Below, in pieces: positions 31,444 through 41,440 of a DNA stretch of 64,000 nt; positions within the stretch are counted from its first letter, which is position 1; the number at the start of each line of letters is the position of its first letter. The notes beneath the pieces were generated by a model. That model searched no databases, was not told the DNA's origin, and was given only the letters and a program-made list of their open reading frames with translations. The DNA comes from Burkholderiaceae bacterium (GTDB taxonomy: Bacteria > Pseudomonadota > Gammaproteobacteria > Burkholderiales > Burkholderiaceae_C), in contig JACKLO010000013.1 of the NCBI GenBank assembly GCA_024235915.1, positions 1 through 64,000 of the forward strand. Direction: 5' to 3'. Made by a program: the position numbers and the translations under genes.

Positions 31444-34434
31444 ATGAAGAGAATGCTCATCAACGCCACGCAGCCGGAAGAGCGGCGCCTGGCGATCGTC
31501 GACGGCCAGAAGCTGCTCGATTTCGAGACCGAGCTCGAAGGCCGCGAACAGCGCAAGGGCAACATCTACAAGGCCGTCATCACGCGCGTGGAGCCGTCGC
31601 TGGAGGCCTGCTTCGTCGATTACGGCGAGGACCGCCACGGCTTCCTGCCGTTCAAGGAGATCAGCAAGGTCTTCTTCCGCGACGGCGTGGACGCCAAGAA
31701 CGCGCGCATCCAGGACGCCGTCAAGGAAGGCGACAGCCTGCTGGTGCAGGTGGAGAAGGAAGAGCGCGGCAACAAGGGCGCGGCGCTGACCACCTTCGTC
31801 AGCCTGGCCGGCCGCTACCTGGTGCTGATGCCCAACAACCCGCGCGGCGGCGGCGTCAGCCGGCGCATCGAGGGCGAGCAGCGCGAGGAACTCAAGGAAG
31901 CGCTGGATCAGCTGGAGTACCCCAAGGGCATGAGCCTGATCGCGCGCACCGCCGGCATCGGCCGCAGCGCGGCGGAACTCCAGTGGGACCTGAACTACAT
32001 GCTCAAGCTCTGGGACGCCATCGACGGCGCCTCCAAGGCGGGCAAGGGCGCCTTCCTGATCTACCAGGAGAGTTCGCTGGTCATCCGCGCGATCCGCGAC
32101 TACTTCACCGCCGACATCGGCGAGATCCTGATCGACACCGACGACATCTACGATCAGGCCAGCCAGTTCATGAACCATGTGATGCCGGAGACGGCGTCCA
32201 AGGTCAAGCGCTACCGCGACGACGCGCCGCTGTTCAGCCGCTTCCAGATCGAGCACCAGATCGAGACCGCGTTCAGCCGCACGGTGAACCTGCCCAGCGG
32301 CGGTGCCATCGTGATCGACCACACCGAGGCCCTGGTGTCGGTGGACGTGAACTCGGCGCGTGCCACGCGCGGCACCGACATCGAGGAAACCGCCACCCGC
32401 ACCAACCTGGAGGCCGCCGATGAAGTGGCACGCCAGATGCGGCTGCGCGACCTGGGCGGCCTGATCGTCGTCGACTTCATCGACATGGAGGAGAGCAAGA
32501 ACCGTCGCGAGGTGGAACAGCGCCTGCGTGACGCGCTGCGCAACGACCGTGCCCGCGTGCAGTTCAGCTCGATCAGCAAGTTCGGGCTGCTGGAGATGAG
32601 CCGTCAGCGCCTGCGCCCGGCGCTCAGCGAAGGCAGCCACATCACCTGCCCGCGCTGCAACGGCACCGGCCACATCCGCGACACCGAGAGCTCCGCGCTG
32701 CAGATCCTGCGCATGGTGCAGGAGGAGTCGATGAAGGAGAACACCGCCGCCGTGCACGTGCAAGTACCGGTGGAGGTGACCAGCTTCCTGCTCAACGAGA
32801 AGCGCAGCGAAATCACCAAGATCGAGCTCAAGCAACGCGTGACCGTGCTGCTGGTGCCCAACAAGCACCTGGAGACGCCGAACTACCGGTTGGAGCGCCT
32901 GCGCCACGACGACCCGCGGCTGGACAGCTTCCGCGCCAGCTACACGATGATCGAGGAGCCGGACGAGGAAGTCGGCATCACCCGCCGCGGCGACGCCGCC
33001 GGCAAGAACAAGCAGAGCCCGGTGATCAAGGGCATCGTGCCCGACCAGCCGGCGCCGCCCGCGCCGGTGCCGGCACCGGCCCCGGTGGCGGCCGCCCCGG
33101 TGGTCGCGCCCGCGCCGGCCCCGGTGCCCGTGGCCGCGCCTGCGGTGGAAGCCGGCAGTGGCTTCTTCGGCTGGGTGAAGAAGCTCTTCGGCGGCGCACC
33201 TGAAGCGGCGCCTGCGCCTGCGCCAGTGGCCGCCGCGCCGGTGGCCGCCCCGGCGGCCGAGGGCCGCAAGGAAGGCCGCGGCGACGACCGGCGCCGTGGC
33301 GGTCGAGGTGGCCGCGACGGCCGCGATGGCCGCAAGGGTGAAGGCCGCGACGGCAAGGACGGCCGTGACGGTCGTGAGAACCGTGAAGCGCGCGGCGAGC
33401 GCAGCGAACGTGGCGAGCGCAACGGTGAGCGCCAGGCGGAGCGCAACGGCGAGCGGGGTGCGGATCGTTCGGGCGACCGTCCGCCGCGCGGCGAAGGCCG
33501 CCGTGGTGGTCGCGGCGAGCGCAGCGCCACGCCCGAGGCCGCCGTGGCAGAGCTCAACACCGACACCGCGCAGACCGCACTGCCCTTGGTCGGCGAGGTC
33601 ACGGGTGCGCCAGCCGACGCGGCCGAAGGTGCAAGCGGTGAAGGCAATCGCCGGCGCCGCCGGCGTGGTGGGCGCGGTCGTGGCGAGCGTGCCGAAGGCG
33701 GTGCCGACACGACGGCTGGCGAGGACACGCTCAACGCCAGCGACGAGGCGACTGGTGAAGGCGCCGCGCCGGTGGATGCCGGCCAGGCCGAAGTCGCCGC
33801 TGAATCGGCCGTGACGCCGTCCGAAGCTGGCGAAGCCACCGAGGGCAACGAGGAACGCCGCGAAGGGGGTCGCCGTCGCGGCCGGGGGCGCGACCGCTAC
33901 CGCCGTGAGTCGCGTGAGGGTGGCAGCGAAGGCGAAGGCACCGACCAAGGTGCGGCTGCCGACGCACCAGCCGCTGAAGCCGCTGACACCGAAGCCGCCA
34001 CTGCACCAGCCTTCGTGGACACGGTGCCCGTGGCCGACGCCGAGGTGCCGGCCGTTGCCGCAAAGGTCGAAGCCGCCGTCGAAACCCTGGCCATGCCGCC
34101 CGTCGAGGCCGAAGCGCCGGTGGCCGCTGCGGAGCCCGCAGCCGAGCCGGCCGCTGCACCGGTGGCGGCTGCGGCCGCGCCCTACGTGCTGCCGGCGGCG
34201 GCGCTGAGCGCGATGGCCGACGCCGCCGGCCTGCAGTGGGTGGCGTCCGACGCCGACAAGGTGGCGGCGGCGCAGGCGGCCATTGCCGCCGAGCCGAAGC
34301 CCATCCACGTGCCGCGCGAGCCCAAGCCGGTGGTTGTGGCCGACGAAGGCCCGCTGGTGCTGGTGGAGACCAAGAAGGACCTGTCGCAGATGAAGCTGCC
34401 GTTCGAGCAACAGCAGCAGCCGCCGGCCGCCTGA
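31444..34434 (+). CDS. rne: Ribonuclease E
   Basis: 996 aa. MKRMLINATQPEERRLAIVD start; S1 domain at about 38-120; 5'-sensor and RNase H-like region; DNase I-like catalytic Asp residues in VSVDVNSARATRG and in the VVDFIDME segment; Zn-link CPRCNGTG near 402-409, which joins tetramer subunits. After about residue 520 the tail is low complexity: Pro/Ala-rich, an amphipathic FFGWVKKLFGG segment, then long RGG/DGR-rich and Ala/Glu-rich stretches for RNA and degradosome contacts. It initiates mRNA decay and matures rRNA and tRNA. The ATG has AGGAGA five bases before it. Confidence 0.97.
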   Translation: MKRMLINATQPEERRLAIVDGQKLLDFETELEGREQRKGNIYKAVITRVEPSLEACFVDYGEDRHGFLPFKEISKVFFRDGVDAKNARIQDAVKEGDSLLVQVEKEERGNKGAALTTFVSLAGRYLVLMPNNPRGGGVSRRIEGEQREELKEALDQLEYPKGMSLIARTAGIGRSAAELQWDLNYMLKLWDAIDGASKAGKGAFLIYQESSLVIRAIRDYFTADIGEILIDTDDIYDQASQFMNHVMPETASKVKRYRDDAPLFSRFQIEHQIETAFSRTVNLPSGGAIVIDHTEALVSVDVNSARATRGTDIEETATRTNLEAADEVARQMRLRDLGGLIVVDFIDMEESKNRREVEQRLRDALRNDRARVQFSSISKFGLLEMSRQRLRPALSEGSHITCPRCNGTGHIRDTESSALQILRMVQEESMKENTAAVHVQVPVEVTSFLLNEKRSEITKIELKQRVTVLLVPNKHLETPNYRLERLRHDDPRLDSFRASYTMIEEPDEEVGITRRGDAAGKNKQSPVIKGIVPDQPAPPAPVPAPAPVAAAPVVAPAPAPVPVAAPAVEAGSGFFGWVKKLFGGAPEAAPAPAPVAAAPVAAPAAEGRKEGRGDDRRRGGRGGRDGRDGRKGEGRDGKDGRDGRENREARGERSERGERNGERQAERNGERGADRSGDRPPRGEGRRGGRGERSATPEAAVAELNTDTAQTALPLVGEVTGAPADAAEGASGEGNRRRRRRGGRGRGERAEGGADTTAGEDTLNASDEATGEGAAPVDAGQAEVAAESAVTPSEAGEATEGNEERREGGRRRGRGRDRYRRESREGGSEGEGTDQGAAADAPAAEAADTEAATAPAFVDTVPVADAEVPAVAAKVEAAVETLAMPPVEAEAPVAAAEPAAEPAAAPVAAAAAPYVLPAAALSAMADAAGLQWVASDADKVAAAQAAIAAEPKPIHVPREPKPVVVADEGPLVLVETKKDLSQMKLPFEQQQQPPAA

Positions 34435-34482
34435 GGCCGTGCCATCGGATGACCGGCCTCCAGCGAGGCAGGTCCTGAATCA

Positions 34483-34515
34483 AGCCCTCGCCGGACATCC
34501 GGCGGGGGCTTTCTT
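34483..34515 (+). terminator. Rho-independent terminator of rne
   Basis: Twelve-base stem AGCCCTCGCCGG (34483-34494) with CCGGCGGGGGCT (34499-34510), one mismatch, four-base loop ACAT, followed by TTCTT. It begins 48 bases after the rne stop. Confidence 0.85.
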
Positions 34516-34548
34516 GTATCGGACACCCTGCGAACCCTGGCCACCGCG

Positions 34549-36075
34549 ATGTCCTTGCCCCACAGCCATCACGATCGCGAACCGGAAGCGGACACGCCGC
34601 AGTTCCGCCCGTCGTTCCATTTCACGCCTGCTGCGCACTGGATGAACGACCCCAACGGGATGGTGCATCACCGCGGCGTCTGGCACCTGTTCTTCCAGTA
34701 CCACCCGCACAGCGCAGTCTGGGGGCCCATGCACTGGGGCCATGCCACCAGCACCGACCTGCTGCACTGGCAGGAACAGCCCATTGCCCTGCGGCCCGAC
34801 GCGCTGGGCATGATCTTCTCTGGCAGCGCCGTGGTCGACGTCGACGACACCGCGGGCTTTGCGCGCGCTGCCGGCGTGCAGGCCGTGCCGCTGGTGGCCG
34901 TGTTCACCCACCATGGTGAACGCCAGAACCCCGACGACATCACCCACGAGAAGCAGAGCCTGGCCTGCAGCCTGGACGACGGCCTGACCTGGACGCCCTA
35001 CGCCGGCAACCCCGTGCTGCGCAACCCGGGCGCGCTCGACTTCCGCGACCCCAAGGTGCGCTGGCTGCCGGACCGCGAGCACTGGCTGATGGTGCTGGCC
35101 GTGGGCGACCACGTGGCCTTCTACAGTTCGCCCGACCTGAAGGACTGGACACACGAAAGCGACTTCGGCACGGGCCAGGGCGCCCACGACGGCGTGTGGG
35201 AGTGCCCCGACCTGTTTCCACTGCAGTGCGTGGGCCGGACGCACTGGGTGCTGCTGGTCAGCCTGGTGCAGGGTGGCCCCAACGGGGGATCGGCCACGCA
35301 GTACTTCGTCGGCGACTTCGACGGCCATCGTTTCACGGCGCCGCCCGGGCCGACACGCTGGCTGGACCACGGCCCGGACAACTATGCCGGCGTGACCTGG
35401 TCCAACGCCCCCGGCGGTCGCACGGTGTTCATGGGCTGGATGAGCAACTGGACCTATGCCCGGCAGGTGCCCACGTCGCCATGGCGCAGCGCGATGACGC
35501 TGCCGCGCGAACTGCAGCTTCGCCGCGTCGAAGACCAGTGGTGGGTGGCGAGTCTGCCCGCGGCGGAGGTGCAGGCGGCCGAAGGCCCTGCGGTCACGAT
35601 CGACGTGAACCAGCCGCGCAACGCAGCGATCGACGCGGCCCTCACCGACGCGCTGCGCCAGACGGGCGGCCGACTGGCGCTGCACCTGCAGGCGCGGCAG
35701 GCGGATGGCTTCGAGCTGACGCTGGGCAATGAGGCCGGCGACCAGCTTCGTCTGGGCTTCGCCGCCGACGAGCACCGATTCTTCATCGACCGACGCCAAG
35801 CGGGCCAGGTGGAGTTTCAACCGGCGTTCGCCGGCCGGCATGGCGCGCCCCGCGTCGCCACCACCCCGGGCCTGGACCTGACGATCTACCTCGATGCCTG
35901 CTCGGTCGAACTGTTTGCCGATGGTGGCCTGTGTGCGCTGACCAGCCTGGTCTTCCCGCGCGCCCCCTGGGCGACGATGCAGTTCGAGGCGGGCGATGGC
36001 CTGGTGCTCGACCACCTGGCGGTGCACGCCATGCCGGCTCCGGCATCGGAGCCATGCGCCGAGACCGCTGACTGA
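34549..36075 (+). CDS. Glycoside hydrolase family 32: sucrose / beta-fructoside hydrolase
   Basis: 508 aa without a signal peptide, so cytoplasmic. The GH32 five-blade propeller signatures are WMNDPNG at 31-37 with nucleophile D34, FRDPK with transition-state stabiliser D167, and ECPD with acid/base E218. The C-terminal half is the usual beta-sandwich. It would hydrolyse sucrose, sucrose-6-phosphate or short fructans. It belongs functionally to the sucrose locus but lies on the opposite strand, converging with the phosphorylase block. Only 33 bases separate its start from the rne terminator, and no clear ribosome site is seen. Confidence 0.9.
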   Translation: MSLPHSHHDREPEADTPQFRPSFHFTPAAHWMNDPNGMVHHRGVWHLFFQYHPHSAVWGPMHWGHATSTDLLHWQEQPIALRPDALGMIFSGSAVVDVDDTAGFARAAGVQAVPLVAVFTHHGERQNPDDITHEKQSLACSLDDGLTWTPYAGNPVLRNPGALDFRDPKVRWLPDREHWLMVLAVGDHVAFYSSPDLKDWTHESDFGTGQGAHDGVWECPDLFPLQCVGRTHWVLLVSLVQGGPNGGSATQYFVGDFDGHRFTAPPGPTRWLDHGPDNYAGVTWSNAPGGRTVFMGWMSNWTYARQVPTSPWRSAMTLPRELQLRRVEDQWWVASLPAAEVQAAEGPAVTIDVNQPRNAAIDAALTDALRQTGGRLALHLQARQADGFELTLGNEAGDQLRLGFAADEHRFFIDRRQAGQVEFQPAFAGRHGAPRVATTPGLDLTIYLDACSVELFADGGLCALTSLVFPRAPWATMQFEAGDGLVLDHLAVHAMPAPASEPCAETAD

Positions 36076-36084
36076 CGTCCTGCG

Positions 36085-36104
36085 GCCGGCTCGGTTCGGC
36101 CGGC
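36085..36104. terminator. Hairpin between convergent genes
   Basis: GCCGGC (36085-36090) and GCCGGC (36099-36104) with loop TCGGTTCG, between the convergent stops at 36075 and 36109. There is no T tract, so it is a weak terminator candidate for either direction. Confidence 0.3.
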
Positions 36105-36108
36105 GTGG

Positions 36109-36354
36109 TCAGTCGGGCACGCCCAGCGCCCGCGCCAGCGCCCGCCGGCGATTGGCCCAGGCGCGGTTGCCCACCTGTGAACACACGGCCTTGACCACCG
36201 CGTCGAGGCCGGCCCGGCGCATGGTGGCCAGCGAATCGAAGCCGGCAGCCTCCAGGCGGTCGACCACCTTGGGCCCGATCTGCGGCAGGCGCAGCAGGCA
36301 GGCGCGATCGACGGCGTCGAAGCGCACCTGGAAGGCACCGGGTTCAGCGGACAT
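36109..36354 (-). CDS. Small helix-hairpin-helix protein
   Basis: 81 aa. The segment LLRLPQIGPKVVDRLEAAGFDSLATMRRAG is a helix-hairpin-helix motif with the usual G-hydrophobic-G turn, as in small pathogenicity-locus or DNA-repair accessory proteins. It overlaps the end of the sucrose phosphorylase gene by 11 bases, so it is read from the same transcript. A role in sucrose use is not obvious; it could bind DNA. Such proteins are often annotated only as HHH-domain proteins. Confidence 0.65.
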   Translation of the reverse strand: MSAEPGAFQVRFDAVDRACLLRLPQIGPKVVDRLEAAGFDSLATMRRAGLDAVVKAVCSQVGNRAWANRRRALARALGVPD

Positions 36355-37807
36355 GCGCGGCCTCCACAGCTTCCTCGGCCACGGTGTGCACACGCTGGTG
36401 CAGGTCCACGTCCAGGCGCAGCGCCGTGCCATCGAGGCACCAGCGCATCGACAGCCGGCCGGCGGCTGTCGGCAGCAGTTCGAAGCGGCCGCCGAAGGCC
36501 GGGTGCGTGTTGCGCAGCCGGATCAGGTCGCACAGCGCCTGCACCACCGGCCGCTGCAACGCCTGCGTGATCTCGTCCGGCGTGTAGTGGTGGCGGTTGA
36601 TGTCGCGGCCGACACCGCTGCGCGCCAGCAGGGCCATGTCGTTCTCGCCGGCCAGCAGGCCCACGTAGTAGACCTGCGGCACGCCGGGCAGGAAGAACTG
36701 GATCGCGCGCGCCGCCAGGTAGGCGCCGTCGTCGCGGCCCAGCGCGTCGTAGAAGGTGCAGTTGACCTGGTAGAGGTCCAGGTTGGACGCCGCCGCGCCG
36801 GTGGCCTGCCGGCTCTGGCCGCCACTGGCGTCGTGCATGCGCTCCACCAGCGCATCGAGCTGTTCCGGCGCCACCAGGCCGGGTGAACCTTCGCGGTCTG
36901 CGGCGTCAGCACCGATGTCGATGATGCCGATGCCGTCGTGGGTGTCGAGCACGGTCAGCGCATTGCTCGGGCGCAGGCCGATCCAGCGCGCCAGCGGAGC
37001 GCCGTCGCCGGCGTGCAGCGCGTGCAGCACCAGCGGCGGCAGCGCGAAGTCGTAGACCCAGTCCACCTGGCGCGCGATCTCGATCTGGCGCTGGTAGTAG
37101 GCGTGGATCTCCACCAGCACCTCGATGCCCAGCGCCCGTGCGCGGGCGGCGAAGTCGCCGATGAAATCGAAGGTCTCCGGCATCATGAAGCTGCTGGCGC
37201 CGGCCTTCTTGATGGCGTAGCCCACGGCGTCCAGCCGCACCATGCGGATGCCGCTGTCGGCCAGTGTCTGCAGGATGCCGTCGAGGTACGCGCGGCCCTG
37301 CGGGTGGTGCACGGCGATGTCGATCTGCTGCGGCGTGAAGGTGGTCCACAGCAGGCGCTTGCTGCCGTCGCCCAGCGTCACCGGTGCGAACGGCAGGCCG
37401 GGCCGGGGGCGGTAGATGGCCATCAGGTCCGACTCGCGGGCGCCCTGCGGGAACACCGCGTCGTAGGTCAGGAACAGGCCGGCATAAGGCGATGCATCAC
37501 CGCGCGCCCGCCAGTCCTGGAACTGCGGCGAATCCGACGACATGTGGTTGACGATGACGTCGGCCATCACGTCCACGTTGGCACTCAGCCGGCGGATGGC
37601 CGACCAGTCGCCCAGGCGCGGGTCCACCAGGGTGTGGTCGATGGGGTCGAAACCGGCGTCGGCGCCGTCGATGGGGTGGAAGAACGGCAGCAGGTGCACC
37701 CCGCCGAACAGGCCCTTGAGCTTGCCGGCCAGCAGCGTGCGCAGGGCGTCGATGTCGCCGCCACCCAGGCGGTCGACATAGGTGATCAACTGGACCTGGT
37801 TCTTCAT
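36344..37807 (-). CDS. Sucrose phosphorylase (GH13 subfamily 18)
   Basis: 487 aa. Key residues by comparison with the Bifidobacterium enzyme: nucleophile D193 in MVRLDAVGYA, acid/base E233 in LVEIHAYYQRQ, stabiliser D291 in LDTHDGIG. The start LITYVDRLGGG is also typical. The reaction is sucrose plus phosphate to glucose-1-phosphate plus fructose, in the cytoplasm. Its start codon overlaps the transporter stop as ATGA (37804-37807). The length matches the family. A close GH13_18 relative such as sucrose-6-phosphate phosphorylase cannot be fully excluded. Confidence 0.9.
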   Translation of the reverse strand: MKNQVQLITYVDRLGGGDIDALRTLLAGKLKGLFGGVHLLPFFHPIDGADAGFDPIDHTLVDPRLGDWSAIRRLSANVDVMADVIVNHMSSDSPQFQDWRARGDASPYAGLFLTYDAVFPQGARESDLMAIYRPRPGLPFAPVTLGDGSKRLLWTTFTPQQIDIAVHHPQGRAYLDGILQTLADSGIRMVRLDAVGYAIKKAGASSFMMPETFDFIGDFAARARALGIEVLVEIHAYYQRQIEIARQVDWVYDFALPPLVLHALHAGDGAPLARWIGLRPSNALTVLDTHDGIGIIDIGADAADREGSPGLVAPEQLDALVERMHDASGGQSRQATGAAASNLDLYQVNCTFYDALGRDDGAYLAARAIQFFLPGVPQVYYVGLLAGENDMALLARSGVGRDINRHHYTPDEITQALQRPVVQALCDLIRLRNTHPAFGGRFELLPTAAGRLSMRWCLDGTALRLDVDLHQRVHTVAEEAVEAAHVR

Positions 37808-39093
37808 GGCGTGCGCACCCGGAGCACGGCCACGGCCGCCAGAGCCAGCAGCACGCCGGCCAGCTGGATGACATGGCCCGGCTGGCCGCCCAGCACGCTG
37901 TCGTAGAGCAGCGGCAGGGTGAGCATCTGGATGATCATCGGTATGACGATGAACATGTTGAAGATGCCCATGTAGACGCCGGCGCGCTCCGGCGGAATGC
38001 TGCCGGCGAGCAGCACATACGGGTTGCCCATGATGCTGGCCCACGCGAGGCCGACGCCGACCATCGGGATGAAAAGCAGCCACTTGTCCTGGATGCCGGG
38101 CAGCAGCCACAGCCCGACAGCGGCCAACGCCAGGCAACCGGCGTGCATGACCCTGGCGCCGAAACGGCGCGTGAACGGCACCATGGCAAACGCCGCGATG
38201 AAGGCCACGAAGTTGTAGAAGCCGCCGATCTGGCCGTTGAGCAGGCCGGCGTCGCGGAATCCGGTCGATGTGGGATCGCCAGTGCCGTAGATCGACTGCG
38301 CCAGCGCGGGCACGATGTAGATCCAGTAGCACATCATCCCGTACCACTGGAAGAGTGCCATCCACCACAGGCGGCGCATGGTCACGGGCATAGTGTTCAC
38401 CGCGTCCCAGATCTCCGCCAGGATGGCGCCGGCGCTGCGGCTCTGCGCGTTCAATGCGGCGCGCTCTTCGTCGGACAAGGGCAGCTCGGGCACCTTCTTC
38501 ACCGACCAGTAGACGGTGGTGAACGACAGCAGCGCGCCGATCATGAATGCCGCGATCGTGACCTGGGGAATGTGGTTGTCACCCACCGCGTCCTTGTTCA
38601 TGCCCAGCCACACCAGGATGCTGGGCGCCAAGTAGGCCAGGGTCTGCGCGAGGCCGGTGAAGGCACTCTGGGTGAGGAAACCCTGGGCGTGCTGGTCGGC
38701 ATTGAGCCGGTCGCTCACGTAGGCCCGATAGGGCTCCATCGTGATGTTGTTGGCCGCGTCCAGGATCCACAGCAGCCCGGCCGCGAACCACAGTGTCGGA
38801 CTGAAAGGCATGGCCAGCAGCCCCAGGCTGCAGAGGATGGCGCCGATCAGGAAGTACGGCGTGCGCCGGCCATGCCGGCTGCCGGTGCGGTCGGACAGTG
38901 CGCCGATGATGGGTTGCACCAGCAAGCCGGTGACCGGCCCCGCCAGCCACAGCAATGGCAGGCTCTTGCCGTCCGCGCCGAGGTAGGCGTAGATCGGGCT
39001 CATGTTGGCCTGCTGCAGACCGAAGCTGAACTGGATGCCGAAGAAGCCGACATTCATGTTCAGGATCTGCCACAGCGACAGGCGGGGCTTCAT
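37804..39093 (-). CDS. MFS/GPH-type sugar transporter, probably for sucrose
   Basis: 429 aa with twelve transmembrane helices. LNMNVGFFGIQFSFGLQQANMSPIYAYLGA and GALSDRTGSRHGRRTPYFLIG match the SLC45/SuxC-type sucrose-proton symporter group; the GRRTPY motif is the typical loop 2-3 signature. It lies between the outer-membrane receptor and the phosphorylase, with ATGA coupling to the latter, so sucrose import across the inner membrane is the natural reading. Confidence 0.87.
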   Translation of the reverse strand: MKPRLSLWQILNMNVGFFGIQFSFGLQQANMSPIYAYLGADGKSLPLLWLAGPVTGLLVQPIIGALSDRTGSRHGRRTPYFLIGAILCSLGLLAMPFSPTLWFAAGLLWILDAANNITMEPYRAYVSDRLNADQHAQGFLTQSAFTGLAQTLAYLAPSILVWLGMNKDAVGDNHIPQVTIAAFMIGALLSFTTVYWSVKKVPELPLSDEERAALNAQSRSAGAILAEIWDAVNTMPVTMRRLWWMALFQWYGMMCYWIYIVPALAQSIYGTGDPTSTGFRDAGLLNGQIGGFYNFVAFIAAFAMVPFTRRFGARVMHAGCLALAAVGLWLLPGIQDKWLLFIPMVGVGLAWASIMGNPYVLLAGSIPPERAGVYMGIFNMFIVIPMIIQMLTLPLLYDSVLGGQPGHVIQLAGVLLALAAVAVLRVRTP

Positions 39094-39128
39094 GGTTCAG
39101 GCTTTCTCTGGGAGCCGTGGACAGCCAA

Positions 39129-41378
39129 TCAGAAGCTGTACTTCAGCGTGGCCTTGGCACTGCGGCCGTTGATGGAACGTGCCACGTACAACGCGTTCTG
39201 GCCCTCGGCCTCGGTGTAGCCGACGGTGTTGAACAGGTTGTTGACGCTCAGCGACAGCGTCAGGCTGTCGGCCAGTTCGTAGGCCGCGAAGAGGTTGACC
39301 ACGGTGTAGCCCGGCAGCACGACCTGGTTGTCGTCCTGTGCATAGGCCTTGGTGGTGCCGATGATCGTGGCCCCGACCTCACCCATCGCGAACTGGTAGC
39401 TCGGCGTCAGCTGGTAAACCAGCTTGGCTTGGCGCCGCGGCGTGTTGCCCTGATTGGCACCCGAGGCGATGCTGGCGTCGGTCAGCGTGCCGCCGCCAGA
39501 GACCGAGAACGCACCGGCACGCCAGCTGAGTTCGGCCTCCACGCCCTTGGCGTCGAAATTGTTGCCGCGGTAGGTCTGCGTGGTGGCCTCGAATCCGGCG
39601 TCCTCACGCGTCTTGGCCGAGAACAGGGTGATGAAGGAGCTCAGTGCCCCCATGCGGCTCTTGACACCCACCTCGACCTGGTCGGTCTTGCCCAGCAGGC
39701 CGATGCCGCGGTCGGGTGCCTGCAGCGACGCGCCGGTGCTGGTGCGGCCAAACACCGCCAGGTCCTTGCTCAGACGGTAGTTCACACCCAGCGAATGGCT
39801 GGAGACGTCGCGCTTGTTGGACACCACGGTCCGCTGCGCCGGGTCCCAGCCGGCAGAAGTGCCCTCGTTGCGCGTGCCCGTGGTGCGGAAGCTGTCGCGG
39901 CGCAGGCTGGCATCCACGGTCAGGGCCCCCATGTCCCAGGTGGCGGCGGCGTACGGCGCGGTCACGTTCACGTCGTAGTGGTACGTGAAGTAGCAGCAGC
40001 CGCCCCAGATGTTTTCGCCCGCTGGTGCTGTGGTGGGGTTGCCGTTGTTGTCGAGCAGGCGCGCGCCATCGCCGGTGAGCTCCATGTTGTAGCGGTTGAA
40101 GCGCCAGGTCGCGCCATCGGATTGGCGGCCGGTGAACAGGCCACCGGTGACGGTGAGCTTCTGGTCGCTGCCCAGGTTGATGCCCTTCTGCAGGCGCAGG
40201 TCGTTCAACGTGTTGCCGAAGTCGTCGAGCGACGTGTTGAAGGTATGGGCCACGAACACCGGCGTGCTGCCGGTGTAGCCGTTGTCCACGGCCACGCTGT
40301 TGCCGCCCGCCGGGAACACGCCCAGGAACCGGCCACTGTTCTCCGAACGGCGGAAGCGGTTGGTGACGGTGAGGTCGCCGTCGAACGTCATCTGCGCTTC
40401 CAGCCCGAAGGACGTGCTCTTCACGGTGAGGCCGTCGGCTGGCCGGGCATCGACGAGGTTGCCGCTGGCGTCACGCGTGATGTCGGACGGGAAATTGCTG
40501 TTGATGAAGAAGGCCGAGCGCGGGTCGATGCCTGGGATCTGCTCGATGCGGTTGCCATTGAGGGCCACCGGCACCGGCAGGTAGGTGGGCGTGCTGTCGC
40601 TGAGGTGCTTGAAGCTGGCGCGCACGTAGCCGCCCTTGAGCTTCTTGGTCAGGTTGGCGCGGAACTGGCCGCCGTTCTCGACGTTGATATCGGTGTTGCG
40701 CGTGCCTTCGCCGACACGGTTGTAGCCACCGATCTGGTAGGTCAGGTCACTGCCCAGGCTGCCGCCGAGGGCAAAGTCCAGCCGGGTCGACCGGTGGTCC
40801 AGGCCCATCGTCAGGCCCACGGCGCCACCGGACGCCTTGCCGGTCTTGGACAGGAAGTTGACGATCGCCGCCGGCGAGTTGGTGCCCATGGTGCCGGCCG
40901 ACCCGCCACGGATCGCATCCAGGCTGTCGGTCATGTAGTCGGTGCGGGTGAACATGTCCGGCGTGGCGAAGGCGGCGTCGCCGATCAGCAGCACCGGCAG
41001 GCCGTCTTCGTGCATCGACACATAGCGGGAACCACCCGCCGAGATCGGTACCCCGCGTGCGGTGATGTTGGCATTGCCTTCACCGCCGCTGGACTCGGAA
41101 CGCAGGCCGGGGATGGCCCGCAGGACTTCGGCCGCGCTGGTGGCGCCGCCACGGGCGATCTCGTCACCGTCCAGGCTGCTGACGGACACCGACTGCTGCA
41201 TGGCGGTGCGCGCCGTCGACGTACCGGTGATGACGATGCGGTCGAGTTTCAGGCCGTCGCTGGCGGATGCAGCCGCGGCCGGTGCCGGGGCGGCTTGCTG
41301 GGCGAACGCGGCACCCGCCTGCAAGGCAGCCGCGGCGGCGGCCAGCGCGATCAGGCGGGGCGAGGCGATGAAGGACAT
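39129..41378 (-). CDS. TonB-dependent outer-membrane receptor, probably for sucrose
   Basis: 749 aa from ATG 41378; ATG 41384 adds two residues. Signal peptide to about AAFAQQ. The TonB-box-like segment is DRIVITGT. Plug domain with ATSAAEVLRAIPGLRSES and RGVPISAGG. A 22-stranded barrel ends KATLKYSF with the terminal Phe needed for assembly. It is the outer-membrane gate of the cluster, analogous to SuxA of xanthomonads, where TonB-driven sucrose uptake is established. Substrate is inferred from neighbours. Transcription starts from the operator-bearing region beyond 41385. Confidence 0.88.
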   Translation of the reverse strand: MSFIASPRLIALAAAAAALQAGAAFAQQAAPAPAAAASASDGLKLDRIVITGTSTARTAMQQSVSVSSLDGDEIARGGATSAAEVLRAIPGLRSESSGGEGNANITARGVPISAGGSRYVSMHEDGLPVLLIGDAAFATPDMFTRTDYMTDSLDAIRGGSAGTMGTNSPAAIVNFLSKTGKASGGAVGLTMGLDHRSTRLDFALGGSLGSDLTYQIGGYNRVGEGTRNTDINVENGGQFRANLTKKLKGGYVRASFKHLSDSTPTYLPVPVALNGNRIEQIPGIDPRSAFFINSNFPSDITRDASGNLVDARPADGLTVKSTSFGLEAQMTFDGDLTVTNRFRRSENSGRFLGVFPAGGNSVAVDNGYTGSTPVFVAHTFNTSLDDFGNTLNDLRLQKGINLGSDQKLTVTGGLFTGRQSDGATWRFNRYNMELTGDGARLLDNNGNPTTAPAGENIWGGCCYFTYHYDVNVTAPYAAATWDMGALTVDASLRRDSFRTTGTRNEGTSAGWDPAQRTVVSNKRDVSSHSLGVNYRLSKDLAVFGRTSTGASLQAPDRGIGLLGKTDQVEVGVKSRMGALSSFITLFSAKTREDAGFEATTQTYRGNNFDAKGVEAELSWRAGAFSVSGGGTLTDASIASGANQGNTPRRQAKLVYQLTPSYQFAMGEVGATIIGTTKAYAQDDNQVVLPGYTVVNLFAAYELADSLTLSLSVNNLFNTVGYTEAEGQNALYVARSINGRSAKATLKYSF

Positions 41379-41440
41379 GGGCATCTCCGAAGGGCTTGTG
41401 TAGGGGGCGAAAGGTGTCGCGGCGCGCAGTGTGCGATCTT

